From the NCBI GenBank assembly GCA_040218145.1, contig JAVJQK010000070.1, positions 62,001-126,000 of the forward strand: a stretch of 64,000 nt of DNA, read 5' to 3'. Origin of the DNA: Sandaracinaceae bacterium. Lineage in GTDB: Bacteria > Myxococcota_A > Polyangia > Polyangiales > Sandaracinaceae. The position numbers and the translations under genes are program-made. Shown here one piece after another: positions 16,399 to 25,410 of the stretch (the first letter of the stretch is position 1; each line of letters begins with the position of its first letter). The notes under the pieces are model-generated. The model saw only the letters and a program-made list of their open reading frames with translations, had not been told where the DNA came from and did not search any database.

Positions 16399-17598
16399 TC
16401 AGTCCAGGGCCACGAGGCCCTCTTTGATCAGCTTGCGGATGAGCACGATCTTTCCCTCGTCGTCGAGGTCGCCCGGCAGATCCCCCACGCGATAGCCCTC
16501 GTGGGTCAGCGCGTACTCGAGCGGATCGGCCGCGTGCACGGGCATCGAGAGCGTGCCGCCGTAGGCGGTCACCGTCACGTGCTCCGCGTCGCGGGTGAGG
16601 TGGTAGAGCAAGCTCGGTCGCGGGCTGGCCCGATCCTCGAGGCTCAGCGCGGCCAGGCGGTGGATCTGATCCATCTGTCCGTAGAGCAGCCCGTGGCGCG
16701 TGCTCACGAGATCCTCGGCGAAGTGGTCGAGCGCTCCGTCGAAGTCCGCCTTCGCCACCGCGCGCTGGAGCATGTCCGCGAAGCGCGCGCGGGAGGCCGC
16801 GCGGTCGAACCCCTGGCTCGCGTATCCGACGGGGAGCGAGCGCCGCAGCTCCGCGTCCTCGAGCGCCGCGCGGGCCACCGCCTCGAGCAAGAGATCGGTC
16901 CACGTGTTCGGCAGGACGCCCAGCGTGATGTGGCAGCTGTCTTCGTCCGTGCTGGACGCGTCGTGCATCACCCCGCGGGGCACGTAGAGCATGTCGCCCG
17001 GCGCGAGATCGAGCTCGAGGCTCTTCTCACCCACCGGGTAGGCGCTCGGGTCGAAGTCCTGTCCACGCAGGGGCCGCTCCACGGGCGTGTCGTAGAGCGT
17101 CCAGTGCTTCGTGCCCGAGATCTGCAACACGAAGACGTCGTGCGAGTCGAAGTGGGTGGCCAGCCCGCGCGCGCCGCCCGCCGGGGTGACGTAGATGTTG
17201 CACTGGAAGCGGTGGGAGAAGCGCGCCTCCATCGATCGGCAGAGGTTCATCAACGAGGGCAGCGATCCCTCGAGGTTGTTCATCACGATGCTGCCGCCGT
17301 CGGCGTACTCCTGGTACAGCCGCGCCGCGTCGATGAGCCCGGAGGGGTACGTGTAGTCGGCGGAGCTCAGCCCCGGCTTGTCGGCGTTGGCCATGTGCAC
17401 CGTGGGGTGGTGCAGGTGGAGCGTCGTCAGCGCGCGATCGATGTCCTGCAGGCTGAGCAGCGAGCCGTAGTAGGCCGGGTCTCCCCGCTCGACGTGGAGC
17501 ACCGCGTTCTCGAAGCGCTCGTCGACGAACGTCTCGGCGGAGAAGGGGTGGATGAGGCGCTCGAGGTCCCATCGGTCGGAATTCATGCGCCGGAACAT
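16399..17598 (-). CDS. JmjC/cupin-8 Fe(II) 2-oxoglutarate oxygenase, ribosomal-oxygenase-like
   Basis: 399 residues. The start may be ATG 17598 or ATG 17586; neither has a clear ribosome binding site. The jelly-roll core shows the iron triad His149-x-Asp151 (ATHFDSHDVFVLQISGTKHW) and His212 (LYVPRGVMHDASS), with the Lys/Thr pattern expected for 2-oxoglutarate binding. The layout matches the cupin_8/JmjC family that includes the bacterial arginyl hydroxylase YcfD/RoxA and human MINA53/NO66. The C-terminal part (EALVRAALEDAELRR-type helices, then a winged-helix-like end) also fits. The substrate is inferred to be a ribosomal protein but could differ. It lies 25 bp downstream of the AdoMetDC gene, same strand, so it is probably in the same operon. 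Confidence 0.85.
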   Translation of the reverse strand: MFRRMNSDRWDLERLIHPFSAETFVDERFENAVLHVERGDPAYYGSLLSLQDIDRALTTLHLHHPTVHMANADKPGLSSADYTYPSGLIDAARLYQEYADGGSIVMNNLEGSLPSLMNLCRSMEARFSHRFQCNIYVTPAGGARGLATHFDSHDVFVLQISGTKHWTLYDTPVERPLRGQDFDPSAYPVGEKSLELDLAPGDMLYVPRGVMHDASSTDEDSCHITLGVLPNTWTDLLLEAVARAALEDAELRRSLPVGYASQGFDRAASRARFADMLQRAVAKADFDGALDHFAEDLVSTRHGLLYGQMDQIHRLAALSLEDRASPRPSLLYHLTRDAEHVTVTAYGGTLSMPVHAADPLEYALTHEGYRVGDLPGDLDDEGKIVLIRKLIKEGLVALD

Positions 17599-17623
17599 AG
17601 CAGCGCCGAGGGCGTGAGCGGGG

Positions 17624-18595
17624 TCAAGAAGAGAGCGGGATCGAGAAGGCGCGGACCGGGCGCGTCGACGGTCGATAGAAGTGCTGGAACGTCACGTGAT
17701 AGCCGCTGACCGGCTCCTGTACGTGCTTGCGCAGGACGTAGCCGGGCACGTCCACGCTCACCGGATCGTCGTCGGGCTCGAAGACGACCACGTCGAACGA
17801 CTCGGGACGGAAGCGCTCCACCACCTCCTGGACGAGGCCGCTCGGATCGTGGTCGAGCTCCGGCGCGTTGGTCTCGAAGCTGACGTAGCTGCCGACCCGC
17901 TCGGGCGTGACGTGCAGCGTGACGTAGGCCTCGTCGCGCATCCCGTTCAGCGAGTAGCCGGCCGGATCGAAGACGAACTCGTCCACCTCGAACCCCTCGA
18001 GCGCGCGCCGCAGCCCGAGCTGCTGGGCCAGCGTGCCGCTGGGCGGCCGCCGCGAGGCGAGGAACGTCTCGGCGCAGCGCTCGTCGATCCCGTGCATGAG
18101 CACCTCGAGCGTGCGGTCCTCCTGCACCGGCTGGTAGCCGCGCGTGGTGTGGAAGAGCCGCACCGCGTGCTCGTGCTCGACGCCGAAGCGGAGCGCGCGT
18201 CCGTCGAGCCGCTCGGCCAGGTGGCGCGCGTCCTCGAAGAAGCTCGACGCCTGCTCGTGCGGGAAGTGCTCGTTCTTGCGCTCGTAGATGAGCACCGCGA
18301 TCGCCTCGTCCGGGATCGCCTCGAGCATCACGTCCACGCCCCGGACGAGCTGCGTCCGCCCGCAGGTGATCATGGTCACGAACGACTCGTAGACGAAGAG
18401 GCTGCTCTCGCTGAGGAGGTAGGCGTCGAAGACGTCGTTGCTCCGCTTGCTGACGACCTCCGCCCCCGACGCGTTGACGACCCGGTGCCAGAACGCCTCC
18501 CCGAGGCGGCGCAGCGACGGGTGGTCGTCCACCACGGTCAGCTCCACCTTCTTCTCGGGCCCCTCGAAGAAGGCCGGCGGCTTGAGCTGGCTCAT
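17624..18595 (-). CDS. speD: Eukaryotic-type S-adenosylmethionine decarboxylase
   Basis: 323 residues. It makes decarboxylated AdoMet for spermidine/spermine synthesis. The sequence follows the eukaryotic (AMD1) class, not the short bacterial SpeD. It has FFEGPEKKVE near the N-terminus and LSESSLFV containing the self-cleavage site Glu63-Ser64, where Ser64 becomes the pyruvoyl group. It also has ITCGRT (Cys78), TLEVLMHGIDE, FDPAGYSLNG (Ser215), YVTLHVTPE (His228) and SYVSFETN. These align by eye with human Ser68, Cys82, Ser229 and His243. The start ATG overlaps the K+ channel stop by 4 nt (ATGA), showing translational coupling. No spermidine synthase is seen in the window. Eukaryotic-type enzymes are rare in bacteria, so transfer or an ancient duplication history is likely. 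Confidence 0.93.
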   Translation of the reverse strand: MSQLKPPAFFEGPEKKVELTVVDDHPSLRRLGEAFWHRVVNASGAEVVSKRSNDVFDAYLLSESSLFVYESFVTMITCGRTQLVRGVDVMLEAIPDEAIAVLIYERKNEHFPHEQASSFFEDARHLAERLDGRALRFGVEHEHAVRLFHTTRGYQPVQEDRTLEVLMHGIDERCAETFLASRRPPSGTLAQQLGLRRALEGFEVDEFVFDPAGYSLNGMRDEAYVTLHVTPERVGSYVSFETNAPELDHDPSGLVQEVVERFRPESFDVVVFEPDDDPVSVDVPGYVLRKHVQEPVSGYHVTFQHFYRPSTRPVRAFSIPLSS

Positions 18596-20124
18596 CGGGG
18601 CTCCGCGTGCGTCGGCTCGAGCGTCGGCGACTCGGCGATGTAGACCACCTCCGCGTCCTCCGGCACGGGCAGGTCGTCGCGCGGGTTGATGGTCTGGGCG
18701 CGGGTCACGGGATCTCGAAGGCCGATCACGAGCGCGTCGTGGCGCGCTTTGACCGCGCGCGCCAGCTCTCCGAACGTGAGCGGGATCGGGAGCCCATCCG
18801 GCTGCGCGCCGACGTAGAAGCTCGCCGCGCCCGACGCCACGATCTGGCTCGTGAGATCGCCGACGCCCGGGTAGGCGACGGTGTGGGTCAACATCGCGAA
18901 GCCGAGGCGCTGCGACTCGATCACCTCGTCCGCCCCCGCCGTGCGCGCGTGGCCGACGTTCTCGCTGTCGAGGATCTCCGCGACGATGTGGAGCGGCCGC
19001 TCCCGGGTGGCCGCCTCCTTCTGGAGCTCGAGGTGGGCCCGGATGGTGAACACGGTCAGGATGGTGGCCGCGTCCGCGAGCTGCGGCGTGACGGTGCGGG
19101 AGCCGACCACGATCGCGCTCCGGGCGTGCGTCATGCGCACCTTGCCCAGCTCGCTCTGCTTGGTCGGGTCACCGTGCACCCACATGAGCTCCGGCGGCAC
19201 CTCGCGCGGGCGCGGCTGGCGGCTGAAGAGCACCACCTTGGTCTCCTCCAGATCGATCTCGGCCTGGAGGCTCTCGAGCAGGAGCTGCCGCCCCTCTTCG
19301 TACCCGCACACCACCACGTGATTGACGTAACTGCTCATTCGGAACTGCTCCTCACGGATGGACAAGACCGCGTTCAGGAGGCTGTGGCCCACGATGCCGG
19401 CGAAGAGCGCGAGGGTGAACATGCCGCCCACCATCAGCACCGCGCCCCACGCGCGGCCGATCTCGCCGACCGGCGCGTAGTCTCCGTAGCCCACCGTGGT
19501 CAGGGTGACGAGGGCCCACCAGATGCCCTCTCCCATCGAGCTGACCTGCGCCCCCGGCTCGTCGCGCTCCAGCAGGTAGAGGGTGATGCCGCCCAGCACG
19601 GTCTCGACGCCGAGCACCCCGAAGGCGAACGAGAAGAGCAGCCGGTCGGTCTCGAACGCGCTGATCAGGCCCGCGAACGGGTTGCCGTAGCGAAAGACGC
19701 GCGCGGTGCGCAGGAGCCGCAGCAAGCGCAGGACCCGCAGCCCGCGCAGGGCCGGCACCACCGCGACGATGGTGATCAGATCGATGATCTGCATCGGCTT
19801 GAGCAGGAACGAGAGCCGGGCCAGCACGTGCGTGCGGAGCGTGCCGAGCGGCGCGCGGGCGAAGACCTCGAGCGCGGGGGGCCGGAAGGTCAGCACCCGG
19901 AGCGTCAGCTCGATGCCGAAGAGCGCGAGGATGACGAAGTCGATCGCCCTCAGCGTGATGCGCTCCCCTCGACCCACCACGAACGGCTCGATCACGAGCA
20001 GCACCACCGAGAGCACGATGAGCAGCCAGACGGTGCGGTCGACCGCGCGATACTGGGGCGTGCTCGGCCGATGAAAGGCCGCGTGGAGACGATCCCAGAG
20101 ACCTTCCGGAGCGCGGCGTGGCAC
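18592..20124 (-). CDS. Voltage-gated-type K+ channel with RCK/TrkA-N domain
   Basis: 510 residues from GTG 20124; the upstream 50 codons are Arg/Ala noise. Six TM segments: S1 about 33-48, S2 about 61-79, S3 about 111-126, and an S4-like helix with Arg at regular intervals (RGLRVLRLLRLLRTARVFR, 127-145). S5 and the pore helix follow with the selectivity filter TVGYGD (210-215), then S6. The cytoplasmic part begins YVNHVVVCGYEEGRQLL, a Rossmann-type RCK domain, followed by an RCK-C-like end (FGELARAVKARHDALVIGLRDP). Family knowledge: six-TM K+ channels of the Kv/KvLm type gated by ligand at RCK. Its stop overlaps the AdoMetDC start. The channel is the first gene of the apparent operon. Confidence 0.9.
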   Translation of the reverse strand: MPRRAPEGLWDRLHAAFHRPSTPQYRAVDRTVWLLIVLSVVLLVIEPFVVGRGERITLRAIDFVILALFGIELTLRVLTFRPPALEVFARAPLGTLRTHVLARLSFLLKPMQIIDLITIVAVVPALRGLRVLRLLRLLRTARVFRYGNPFAGLISAFETDRLLFSFAFGVLGVETVLGGITLYLLERDEPGAQVSSMGEGIWWALVTLTTVGYGDYAPVGEIGRAWGAVLMVGGMFTLALFAGIVGHSLLNAVLSIREEQFRMSSYVNHVVVCGYEEGRQLLLESLQAEIDLEETKVVLFSRQPRPREVPPELMWVHGDPTKQSELGKVRMTHARSAIVVGSRTVTPQLADAATILTVFTIRAHLELQKEAATRERPLHIVAEILDSENVGHARTAGADEVIESQRLGFAMLTHTVAYPGVGDLTSQIVASGAASFYVGAQPDGLPIPLTFGELARAVKARHDALVIGLRDPVTRAQTINPRDDLPVPEDAEVVYIAESPTLEPTHAEPR

Positions 20125-20282
20125 GGCGGCGCAGCCTAGCAGGTCCTCGAGAGCCGGCGCGACTCGCCGGTCGAGAGCGCAGATTTCGCGCGAATCGCCC
20201 CGCGCTGGGGCGCGGCGCCCCGCAGGGACGCGCGTCGGGCCGGCGGTCGCGACGCGGCACGGACGCTGCACCACGGAGCGCG

Positions 20283-21680
20283 ATGAGTCCGACCAGACGC
20301 GCGATGCGCCCGAAGCGGCGGGGATGGATGAGGCTGACGAGCTGGGTCGGCCTGCGGCAGCTCGTCGAGAACCTGCGCGGGAGCTACTGGTTCATCCCCA
20401 GCGTGATGGCGTTCGGCGCGGTCTGCCTCGCCATCGCGAGCATCGCGCTCGACCGCACGCTGCCGCCCGACTGGCTGGGAGATCTCCGCCTCATCGGGCC
20501 GAACGGCCCCGAGGGAGCGCGAGCGGTGCTGACGACGGTCGCGGGCTCGATGATCGGCGTGGCCGGCGTGACGTTCTCGATCACCATCGCCGCCGTGGCC
20601 TACAGCGCCTCGCAGTTCGCGCCTCGTCTGCTCACGAACTTCATGCGCGACCGCGGCAACCAGCTGACGCTCGGCACCTTCGTGGCCGCGTTCCTCTATT
20701 GCCTCGTCGTGCTGCGGGCGGTGAACGAGGCGTGGGGCCCGGGCAGCGGAGAGGCCGCCGAGCCCTTCGTGCCGCAGATCGCCACGCTCGTTGCCCTCGC
20801 GCTCGCCGTCGCGGGCTGCGTCGTCTTCATCTACTACATCCACCACATCCCGCAGAGCATCCACATCTCGCGGGTGATCGCGCGAATCGGGGAGACCCTG
20901 AACGACCGGCTGCGTGAGTTCTTCCCCGAGGCGCTCGTGGAGCCGACGACGGCGCCGCCGATCCCGGTCGACGCGATCGAGATCCGCTCCGAGGTGGCCG
21001 GCTACATCCAGCGCATCGACCTCGATCACCTGACGGAGCTCGCGCGGCGGATCGACGCGGTGATCCATCTGCCCCACGCGGCGGGCGAGTTCGTGGCGGT
21101 GGGGCGCGTCATCGCGCGTGTGTCCGCGCGGGGTCTCGAGGAGGAGGTGCAGGCGCTGGCCGACTCCGTCCGCTCCGCCTTCGCGCTCGGCGCGCTCCGC
21201 ACGCCGCGGGAGGACGTGCTCTTCCCGGCCACCGAGCTGCTCGAGATCGCGACCCGCGCGCTCTCGCCAGGCGTCAACGATCCGTTCACCGCCATCAGCT
21301 GCATCGACCGCCTCGGAGCGGCGCTGTCGGAGGTCGCGCGGCGAGGCGACGAGCACGGGCAGCGCTTCGACGAAGAGGGCACGCTCCGCGTCGTCGGCCG
21401 ACCGCTGACCTTCGAGGTCTTCACCTCCGAGGTCCTCGACCGGCTCCGGCCCTACGTCGTCAGGGATCGCAACGCCGCCCTGCACCTGGCGAGCGCGCTG
21501 GTCGAGGTCGCCGAGGACGTGCGCACGCCATCGCGTCGAGCCGCGCTGCGCACGCAGCTGCTGTCGCTGCGCGAGGAGGCGAGCCCGCACCTCTGCCGCG
21601 CGGACGCCGACCGCATGGCGAGCCGCACCCGCGCCGCGCTCGAGGCGCTCGGCCCGCGCCCGCTCGCGCTCAGCGCGTGA
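20283..21680 (+). CDS. DUF2254 membrane protein
   Basis: 465 residues from ATG 20283 (GGAG 4 nt upstream); ATG 20304 is also possible. Four TM helices occupy the N-terminal half: YWFIPSVMAFGAVCLAIASIAL, a long segment with VAGVTFSITIAAVAYSASQFAPRLL, LGTFVAAFLYCLVVL and IATLVALALAVAGCVVFIYYIHHI. The soluble C-terminal half (about 230-465) has RALSPGVNDPFTAISCIDRL. These blocks are characteristic of DUF2254, a widespread bacterial inner membrane family of unknown function. It is divergent from the K+ channel gene with a 158-bp shared promoter region, which hints at related envelope or ion physiology, but that is inference. Confidence 0.86.
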   Translation: MSPTRRAMRPKRRGWMRLTSWVGLRQLVENLRGSYWFIPSVMAFGAVCLAIASIALDRTLPPDWLGDLRLIGPNGPEGARAVLTTVAGSMIGVAGVTFSITIAAVAYSASQFAPRLLTNFMRDRGNQLTLGTFVAAFLYCLVVLRAVNEAWGPGSGEAAEPFVPQIATLVALALAVAGCVVFIYYIHHIPQSIHISRVIARIGETLNDRLREFFPEALVEPTTAPPIPVDAIEIRSEVAGYIQRIDLDHLTELARRIDAVIHLPHAAGEFVAVGRVIARVSARGLEEEVQALADSVRSAFALGALRTPREDVLFPATELLEIATRALSPGVNDPFTAISCIDRLGAALSEVARRGDEHGQRFDEEGTLRVVGRPLTFEVFTSEVLDRLRPYVVRDRNAALHLASALVEVAEDVRTPSRRAALRTQLLSLREEASPHLCRADADRMASRTRAALEALGPRPLALSA

Positions 21681-21712
21681 CCGGTCACGAGGGGTGAGCT
21701 AGAGACCTCGCC

Positions 21713-22294
21713 ATGACCGAGCGCGCAGCCCGCATCGTCGACACCCTCGTGGCCCTGGACCCGCTGGCCGACCTGCCCCGCACGGGCTGGCTGCTGCGCG
21801 GCGTGCGTCCCTGCGAGTCCATCGCCGACCACAGCTACGGCGTCGCGCTCACCGTGATGCTGCTCGTGGACGCGCTGCGAGACGAGGGCGCGACCGTCGA
21901 CGGGGAGAAGGCGCTCCGCATGGCGCTGGTGCACGACGCGCCCGAGGCGAAGACGGGCGACGTGCCCATGCCGCAGAAGACGCCCGCGATGGACGCCGCG
22001 CTCGAGGTGCTCGAGGAGGGCATCGTGGCGCGCACCCTCCCCGCGCGGCAGCAGGAGACGTGGCGCGAGATGGAGGACGGCGAGAGCCTCGAGGCGCGCG
22101 TGGTGAAGGCGGCCGACAAGATCCAGATGATGACGAAGGCGCTCGTCTACGGCCGACAGCGGCGCGGCGACCTGCACGAGTTCTGGAAGAACGACAAGAA
22201 CTTCCGGGACCGGGAGCTGGCGGTGGCCAAGGAGTGCTTCGCGTTGCTGCAGGCGCGCCACGCGAGCGGCGAGTGGGAGCTCGGCCGCTGGTAG
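21713..22294 (+). CDS. HD-domain hydrolase, YfbR/HDDC2-like 5'-deoxynucleotidase
   Basis: 193 residues. The metal-binding HD signature is complete: ADHSYGVALTVMLL (His), MALVHDAPEAKTGD (His-Asp) and VKAADKIQMM (Asp). The family includes E. coli YfbR and human HDDC2, which dephosphorylate deoxyribonucleoside 5'-monophosphates. The length matches the family. A role in nucleotide pool maintenance is inferred. The start ATG lies 32 bp after the DUF2254 stop, and the gene ends 3 bp before the stop of a convergent membrane protein gene. The start context is plain, with GAGGGGTGAG some 20 nt upstream. Confidence 0.83.
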   Translation: MTERAARIVDTLVALDPLADLPRTGWLLRGVRPCESIADHSYGVALTVMLLVDALRDEGATVDGEKALRMALVHDAPEAKTGDVPMPQKTPAMDAALEVLEEGIVARTLPARQQETWREMEDGESLEARVVKAADKIQMMTKALVYGRQRRGDLHEFWKNDKNFRDRELAVAKECFALLQARHASGEWELGRW

Positions 22295-22297
22295 CGC

Positions 22298-22687
22298 TCA
22301 GGCCAGAGCGAGCGCGCCGAACGCGACGGCCAGCGGCAGCGACAGGAGCGCCGGCCCGCGCTGCCCGCGTCGCGCGAGCAGGTGCGCCACGCCCAGCGTG
22401 ATCAGCCCCAGGAGCAGCGCGCTCGCGCCAGGGCCCAGCCCGAGCCCGGAGAGCGGCGCGCGGAGCGCGAACGCGCCCATCAGGGCGCCGAGCGAGACCA
22501 GCGACAGGCCGAGGCCCTCGCGCCGCCACACCAGCCACCCGGCCGCGCCGACGAGCACGAAGAGGAGCGCCCAGGCGGGCACGGCCAGCGCGCCTGGCAA
22601 CATCGGGAAGGCGACCTCCCCGACCGCGGCGTCACCGGCCGCGAGCGCGATCCCGGTCGAGACGGCGAGCGCGCCCGCGTCGAGCAT
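22298..22687 (-). CDS. Small multi-spanning membrane protein, unknown function
   Basis: 129 residues from ATG 22687, which has AGGTGA about 7 nt upstream; an in-frame start at 22720 is less likely. Four hydrophobic segments are visible (GALAVSTGIALAAG, ALAVPAWALLFVLVGAAGWLVW, GLSLVSLGALMGAFAL, GASALLLGLITLGVAHLLA), and it ends with another (LLSLPLAVAFGALALA). No charged catalytic residues or known motif stand out. Because the region is highly biased to GC, a spurious frame cannot be fully excluded. The hydrophobic pattern and ribosome binding site favour a real gene. It lies downstream of the MutS-like gene's stop, which is at 22755 on the same strand. Confidence 0.55.
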   Translation of the reverse strand: MLDAGALAVSTGIALAAGDAAVGEVAFPMLPGALAVPAWALLFVLVGAAGWLVWRREGLGLSLVSLGALMGAFALRAPLSGLGLGPGASALLLGLITLGVAHLLARRGQRGPALLSLPLAVAFGALALA

Positions 22688-22754
22688 GGAGTCACCTGGG
22701 CTCTGCGCGGCTTGCTGCACGAAGGAGACGTAGGGCCGCTTCGGCCAGACGCCA

Positions 22755-24515
22755 TCACCCCGTCTCTTCGAGCGTCTCGTCCCGCGACACGGGCGCGGGC
22801 AGCGCGGCGAACTTTCGCTCCTGGCGCTCCACCAGCGCGACCAGCTCCTCCTGCGTCACGCCGAGCCGCGAGGCGACCATGTAGGCGAGCGAGGTGGGCG
22901 CGACGCCGGGGACGAACTGGTAGGTGGGCTCGTCCTCGCGCAGCTCCACCTGCAAGAACTCCAGACGCTCCACGCGCCCCGCCGCCTCCAGCTCGCGCGC
23001 GGCGTCCAGGAAGTGCGTCGTGACCCAGACCTGCGGCCGCAGCCGCGGCAGCAGCGAGATCACCATCTCGAAGATCGCGATGCCCTCGCTCGGGTTGGTG
23101 CCGCTGCAGAGCTCGTCGAGGATGACCATCGAGCCCGGCTCGAGCTGCTCGAAGAGGCGCCGCACGCGCATCAGCTCCGTGCCGAGGCGGCCCTCCTTCT
23201 GATCGGCCGGCGCGCCCTCGATCAGGGAGACGAAGAGGGTCGGGGCGCGCGTGAGCTCCGCCGACGCGGCCGGCACGAAGAGCCCGCTCTGCCCGAGGAG
23301 CTGGGTGAGCGCGAGCGCCTGCATCATGCGCGTCTTGCCGCCCGAGTTCGGCCCCGTCACGAGCACCATCGAGTCGTGCCCGGACGTGTGCAGGTCGCAG
23401 GGCGTCGGCGTGATGTCCTGCAGGAGCAAGAGCGGGTTGAACATGCGCTCGATCGCGAGCGTCCCGCTCGGCGCGTCCGGCTCGGGGGTCGGGTGGATCG
23501 TCGGGAGGCAGACCGAGAGGCCCTCCTTCTCGCAGCGGTCCTTGAACCCGAGCGCGGCCAGGTAGAGCTCGACGTCGCCGATGAGGTCGAAGCAGGGGAG
23601 GATGACGTCCTCCAGCTCCTCGAAGACCTCGTCGATGACCTTCAGCAAGACCTCGTTCTCGGTGTACTCGTAGCCACGGAGCCACGAGAAGAGCCGGGAC
23701 CAGACGCGGCGCCACGGAGACCAGAGCAGCGGGTTGTCGCTGTTCTCCTTGGCCTCGACGAGCTGGAAGTCGCGGATGCGACCGTCCGAGCCCAGGACCA
23801 CGCGCACCTCGAGCAGCGCCATGTTGCGCTCGAAGTCGAGGATCTGCGCCAGCCGCGTGTAGACGTCGCGCGCGCGCACCTCGGCCGCGAACTCGTGCAG
23901 GCGAGACAGCGCGCTCGTCGCGTCCGCGAGCCCCTCGTCGGCCGCGTCGAGGAAGGTCTTGATCGCGTTGAGCACGTCGACCTTGCGCTTGATCGTCTCG
24001 CCGGGGGTCATCGCGCGCTCGTCCAGCAGGCTCCGCAGCTCCCGCAGGGCGACGTAGATCGTGCTGAGCGCCCCGCGCAACGCCGGCGTGGCCGCGAGCT
24101 CTCGCAACACCTCTTGCCTGAGCGCGACGTCCCGCTGGTCCTCGGGCGGGTGAGAGAGGAGCTTGACGAGGTGGGTCTGGCTCGGCACGAGCCGCTTCTT
24201 GCCGACCTCGATGAGAAAGCAGCTGGTCAACAGCTCCGGCAGGAAGAGCCCGCCCGCGAACGACTCCGGGTTCCAACGGCTGGGCGTGATCGGCGCGTCG
24301 TCGACCGCCTTGCCGAGCAGCCCGCCGGCGTCTCCGGACTCGAACGCGAAGCGGAGCGCGGAGCGGAGCAGCTCCTTGTCGATCGTGACGAGCGGATCGT
24401 GGTGGATCAGGTCCACCCACGCCTCGTCGACGTCGGGCGCGCGCAACGCGAGCGCGGCGCCTGTGGCGGCGCTGCGGGGCGCGTTCTCCTGGGAGTCCGC
24501 GACGAGCTGCATCAT
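22755..24515 (-). CDS. MutS-family ATPase lacking mismatch-recognition domain
   Basis: 586 residues from ATG 24515, with GGAG 9 nt upstream; in-frame ATGs further upstream have no ribosome binding site. The C-terminal third is a MutS ATPase: Walker A GPNSGGKT (about residue 388), the signature region GRLGTELMRVRRLFEQL, Walker B MVILDELCSGTNPSEG, and VWVTTHFLD. The N-terminal two thirds are helical and resemble the lever/clamp region, but the mismatch-binding N-terminal MutS domain (F-x-E) is missing. It also lacks a Smr endonuclease tail. This is the MutS-like group often annotated as DNA mismatch repair protein. Its true role (recombination control or other DNA structure handling) is unknown. 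Confidence 0.85.
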   Translation of the reverse strand: MMQLVADSQENAPRSAATGAALALRAPDVDEAWVDLIHHDPLVTIDKELLRSALRFAFESGDAGGLLGKAVDDAPITPSRWNPESFAGGLFLPELLTSCFLIEVGKKRLVPSQTHLVKLLSHPPEDQRDVALRQEVLRELAATPALRGALSTIYVALRELRSLLDERAMTPGETIKRKVDVLNAIKTFLDAADEGLADATSALSRLHEFAAEVRARDVYTRLAQILDFERNMALLEVRVVLGSDGRIRDFQLVEAKENSDNPLLWSPWRRVWSRLFSWLRGYEYTENEVLLKVIDEVFEELEDVILPCFDLIGDVELYLAALGFKDRCEKEGLSVCLPTIHPTPEPDAPSGTLAIERMFNPLLLLQDITPTPCDLHTSGHDSMVLVTGPNSGGKTRMMQALALTQLLGQSGLFVPAASAELTRAPTLFVSLIEGAPADQKEGRLGTELMRVRRLFEQLEPGSMVILDELCSGTNPSEGIAIFEMVISLLPRLRPQVWVTTHFLDAARELEAAGRVERLEFLQVELREDEPTYQFVPGVAPTSLAYMVASRLGVTQEELVALVERQERKFAALPAPVSRDETLEETG

Positions 24516-24659
24516 GGCGCGTCGCTCCACCAGGAGCCGCCGTCGTCGAGATCGTCGGCCCATCGAGCGGTCCATTGGTAGCACCGACGGTACGGCGTTG
24601 CGAGCGGGGTTCGGGGTCACGCGGAGGCTGACCACGCCCCGCGCGGAAGGTTCCGCGCC

Positions 24660-25355
24660 CTACCTGTCGAGCATGTCCTCGGCGTCGGGTCCCAGGGTGC
24701 GCACGAAGTCGCGCAGGGTCCGGCCGGGCTCGTCGACGAAGGGCTCGCCCAGCTCGAGGTCGTGCATGCGGTCGAGCCGGAAATTGCGGAAGTCCTCTCG
24801 CAGCTCGCACCACGCGGTCACCGTCCAGCTGACGCCCCAGAAGAAGGCGCCGAGCGGTCGCACCACGCGGAGGCGCCGATCGCCGTCCGCGCGCTCGTAG
24901 GACATGCTCAGCTTCTTGCGTTCGTTCATCGCCGTGCGGACGATCCAGAGCGCCTCGCTCGCGGCCCGCGCCGTCCGCGGCGCGAACAACGTCGCGTCTC
25001 GGAGCTTCGGCTCGAGGCGCTTGGGGAGCACCGCCATCACCTTGGAGAGCACGCGCTCGGCCGCCTTCGCGAGCCGCTCGTCGCCGAACGCGCCCGTCAC
25101 GCGCGCGCCGAGCACCAGCGCCTCGACCTCCTCCTCGTCGAACATCAGCGGGGGCAGGTCGTAGCCGGCGCGCAGCGTGTAGCCCACGCCGGCCTCCCCT
25201 TCGATCGGCGTGCCGGTCGAGGCGAGGTCCCGGATGTCCCGGTAGATCGTGCGCTCGGACACCTCGAGCTGCTCCGCCAGCCAGCGCGCGGTGACCGCTC
25301 GCCTGCGGCGGCGCAGGAGCTGTATGATCTGGAAGAGACGGTCGGCGCGTCGCAC
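24660..25355 (-). CDS. YafY-type transcriptional regulator (HTH + WYL)
   Basis: 231 residues from GTG 25355, chosen because the family starts with M/V-RRADRLFQIIQLLR. The N-terminal winged helix-turn-helix has VTARWLAEQLEVSERTIYRDIRDL. The middle has the conserved YTLRAGYDLPPLMFDEEEVEALVLGARV. The C-terminal WYL domain begins near LSMSYERADGDRRLRVVRPLGAFFWGVSWTVTAWCEL; the name-giving Trp-Tyr-Leu is degenerate here. WYL domains bind nucleic-acid-related or nucleotide ligands. It is divergent from the exported protein gene at 25411 with 55 bp between starts, so it may regulate itself and that gene. Confidence 0.87.
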   Translation of the reverse strand: MRRADRLFQIIQLLRRRRRAVTARWLAEQLEVSERTIYRDIRDLASTGTPIEGEAGVGYTLRAGYDLPPLMFDEEEVEALVLGARVTGAFGDERLAKAAERVLSKVMAVLPKRLEPKLRDATLFAPRTARAASEALWIVRTAMNERKKLSMSYERADGDRRLRVVRPLGAFFWGVSWTVTAWCELREDFRNFRLDRMHDLELGEPFVDEPGRTLRDFVRTLGPDAEDMLDR

Positions 25356-25410
25356 AGCGGACCGAGGATAGCCGACGCGCCGATGCGGCGCCTTTCTCGC
25401 TGGAGCTCCG

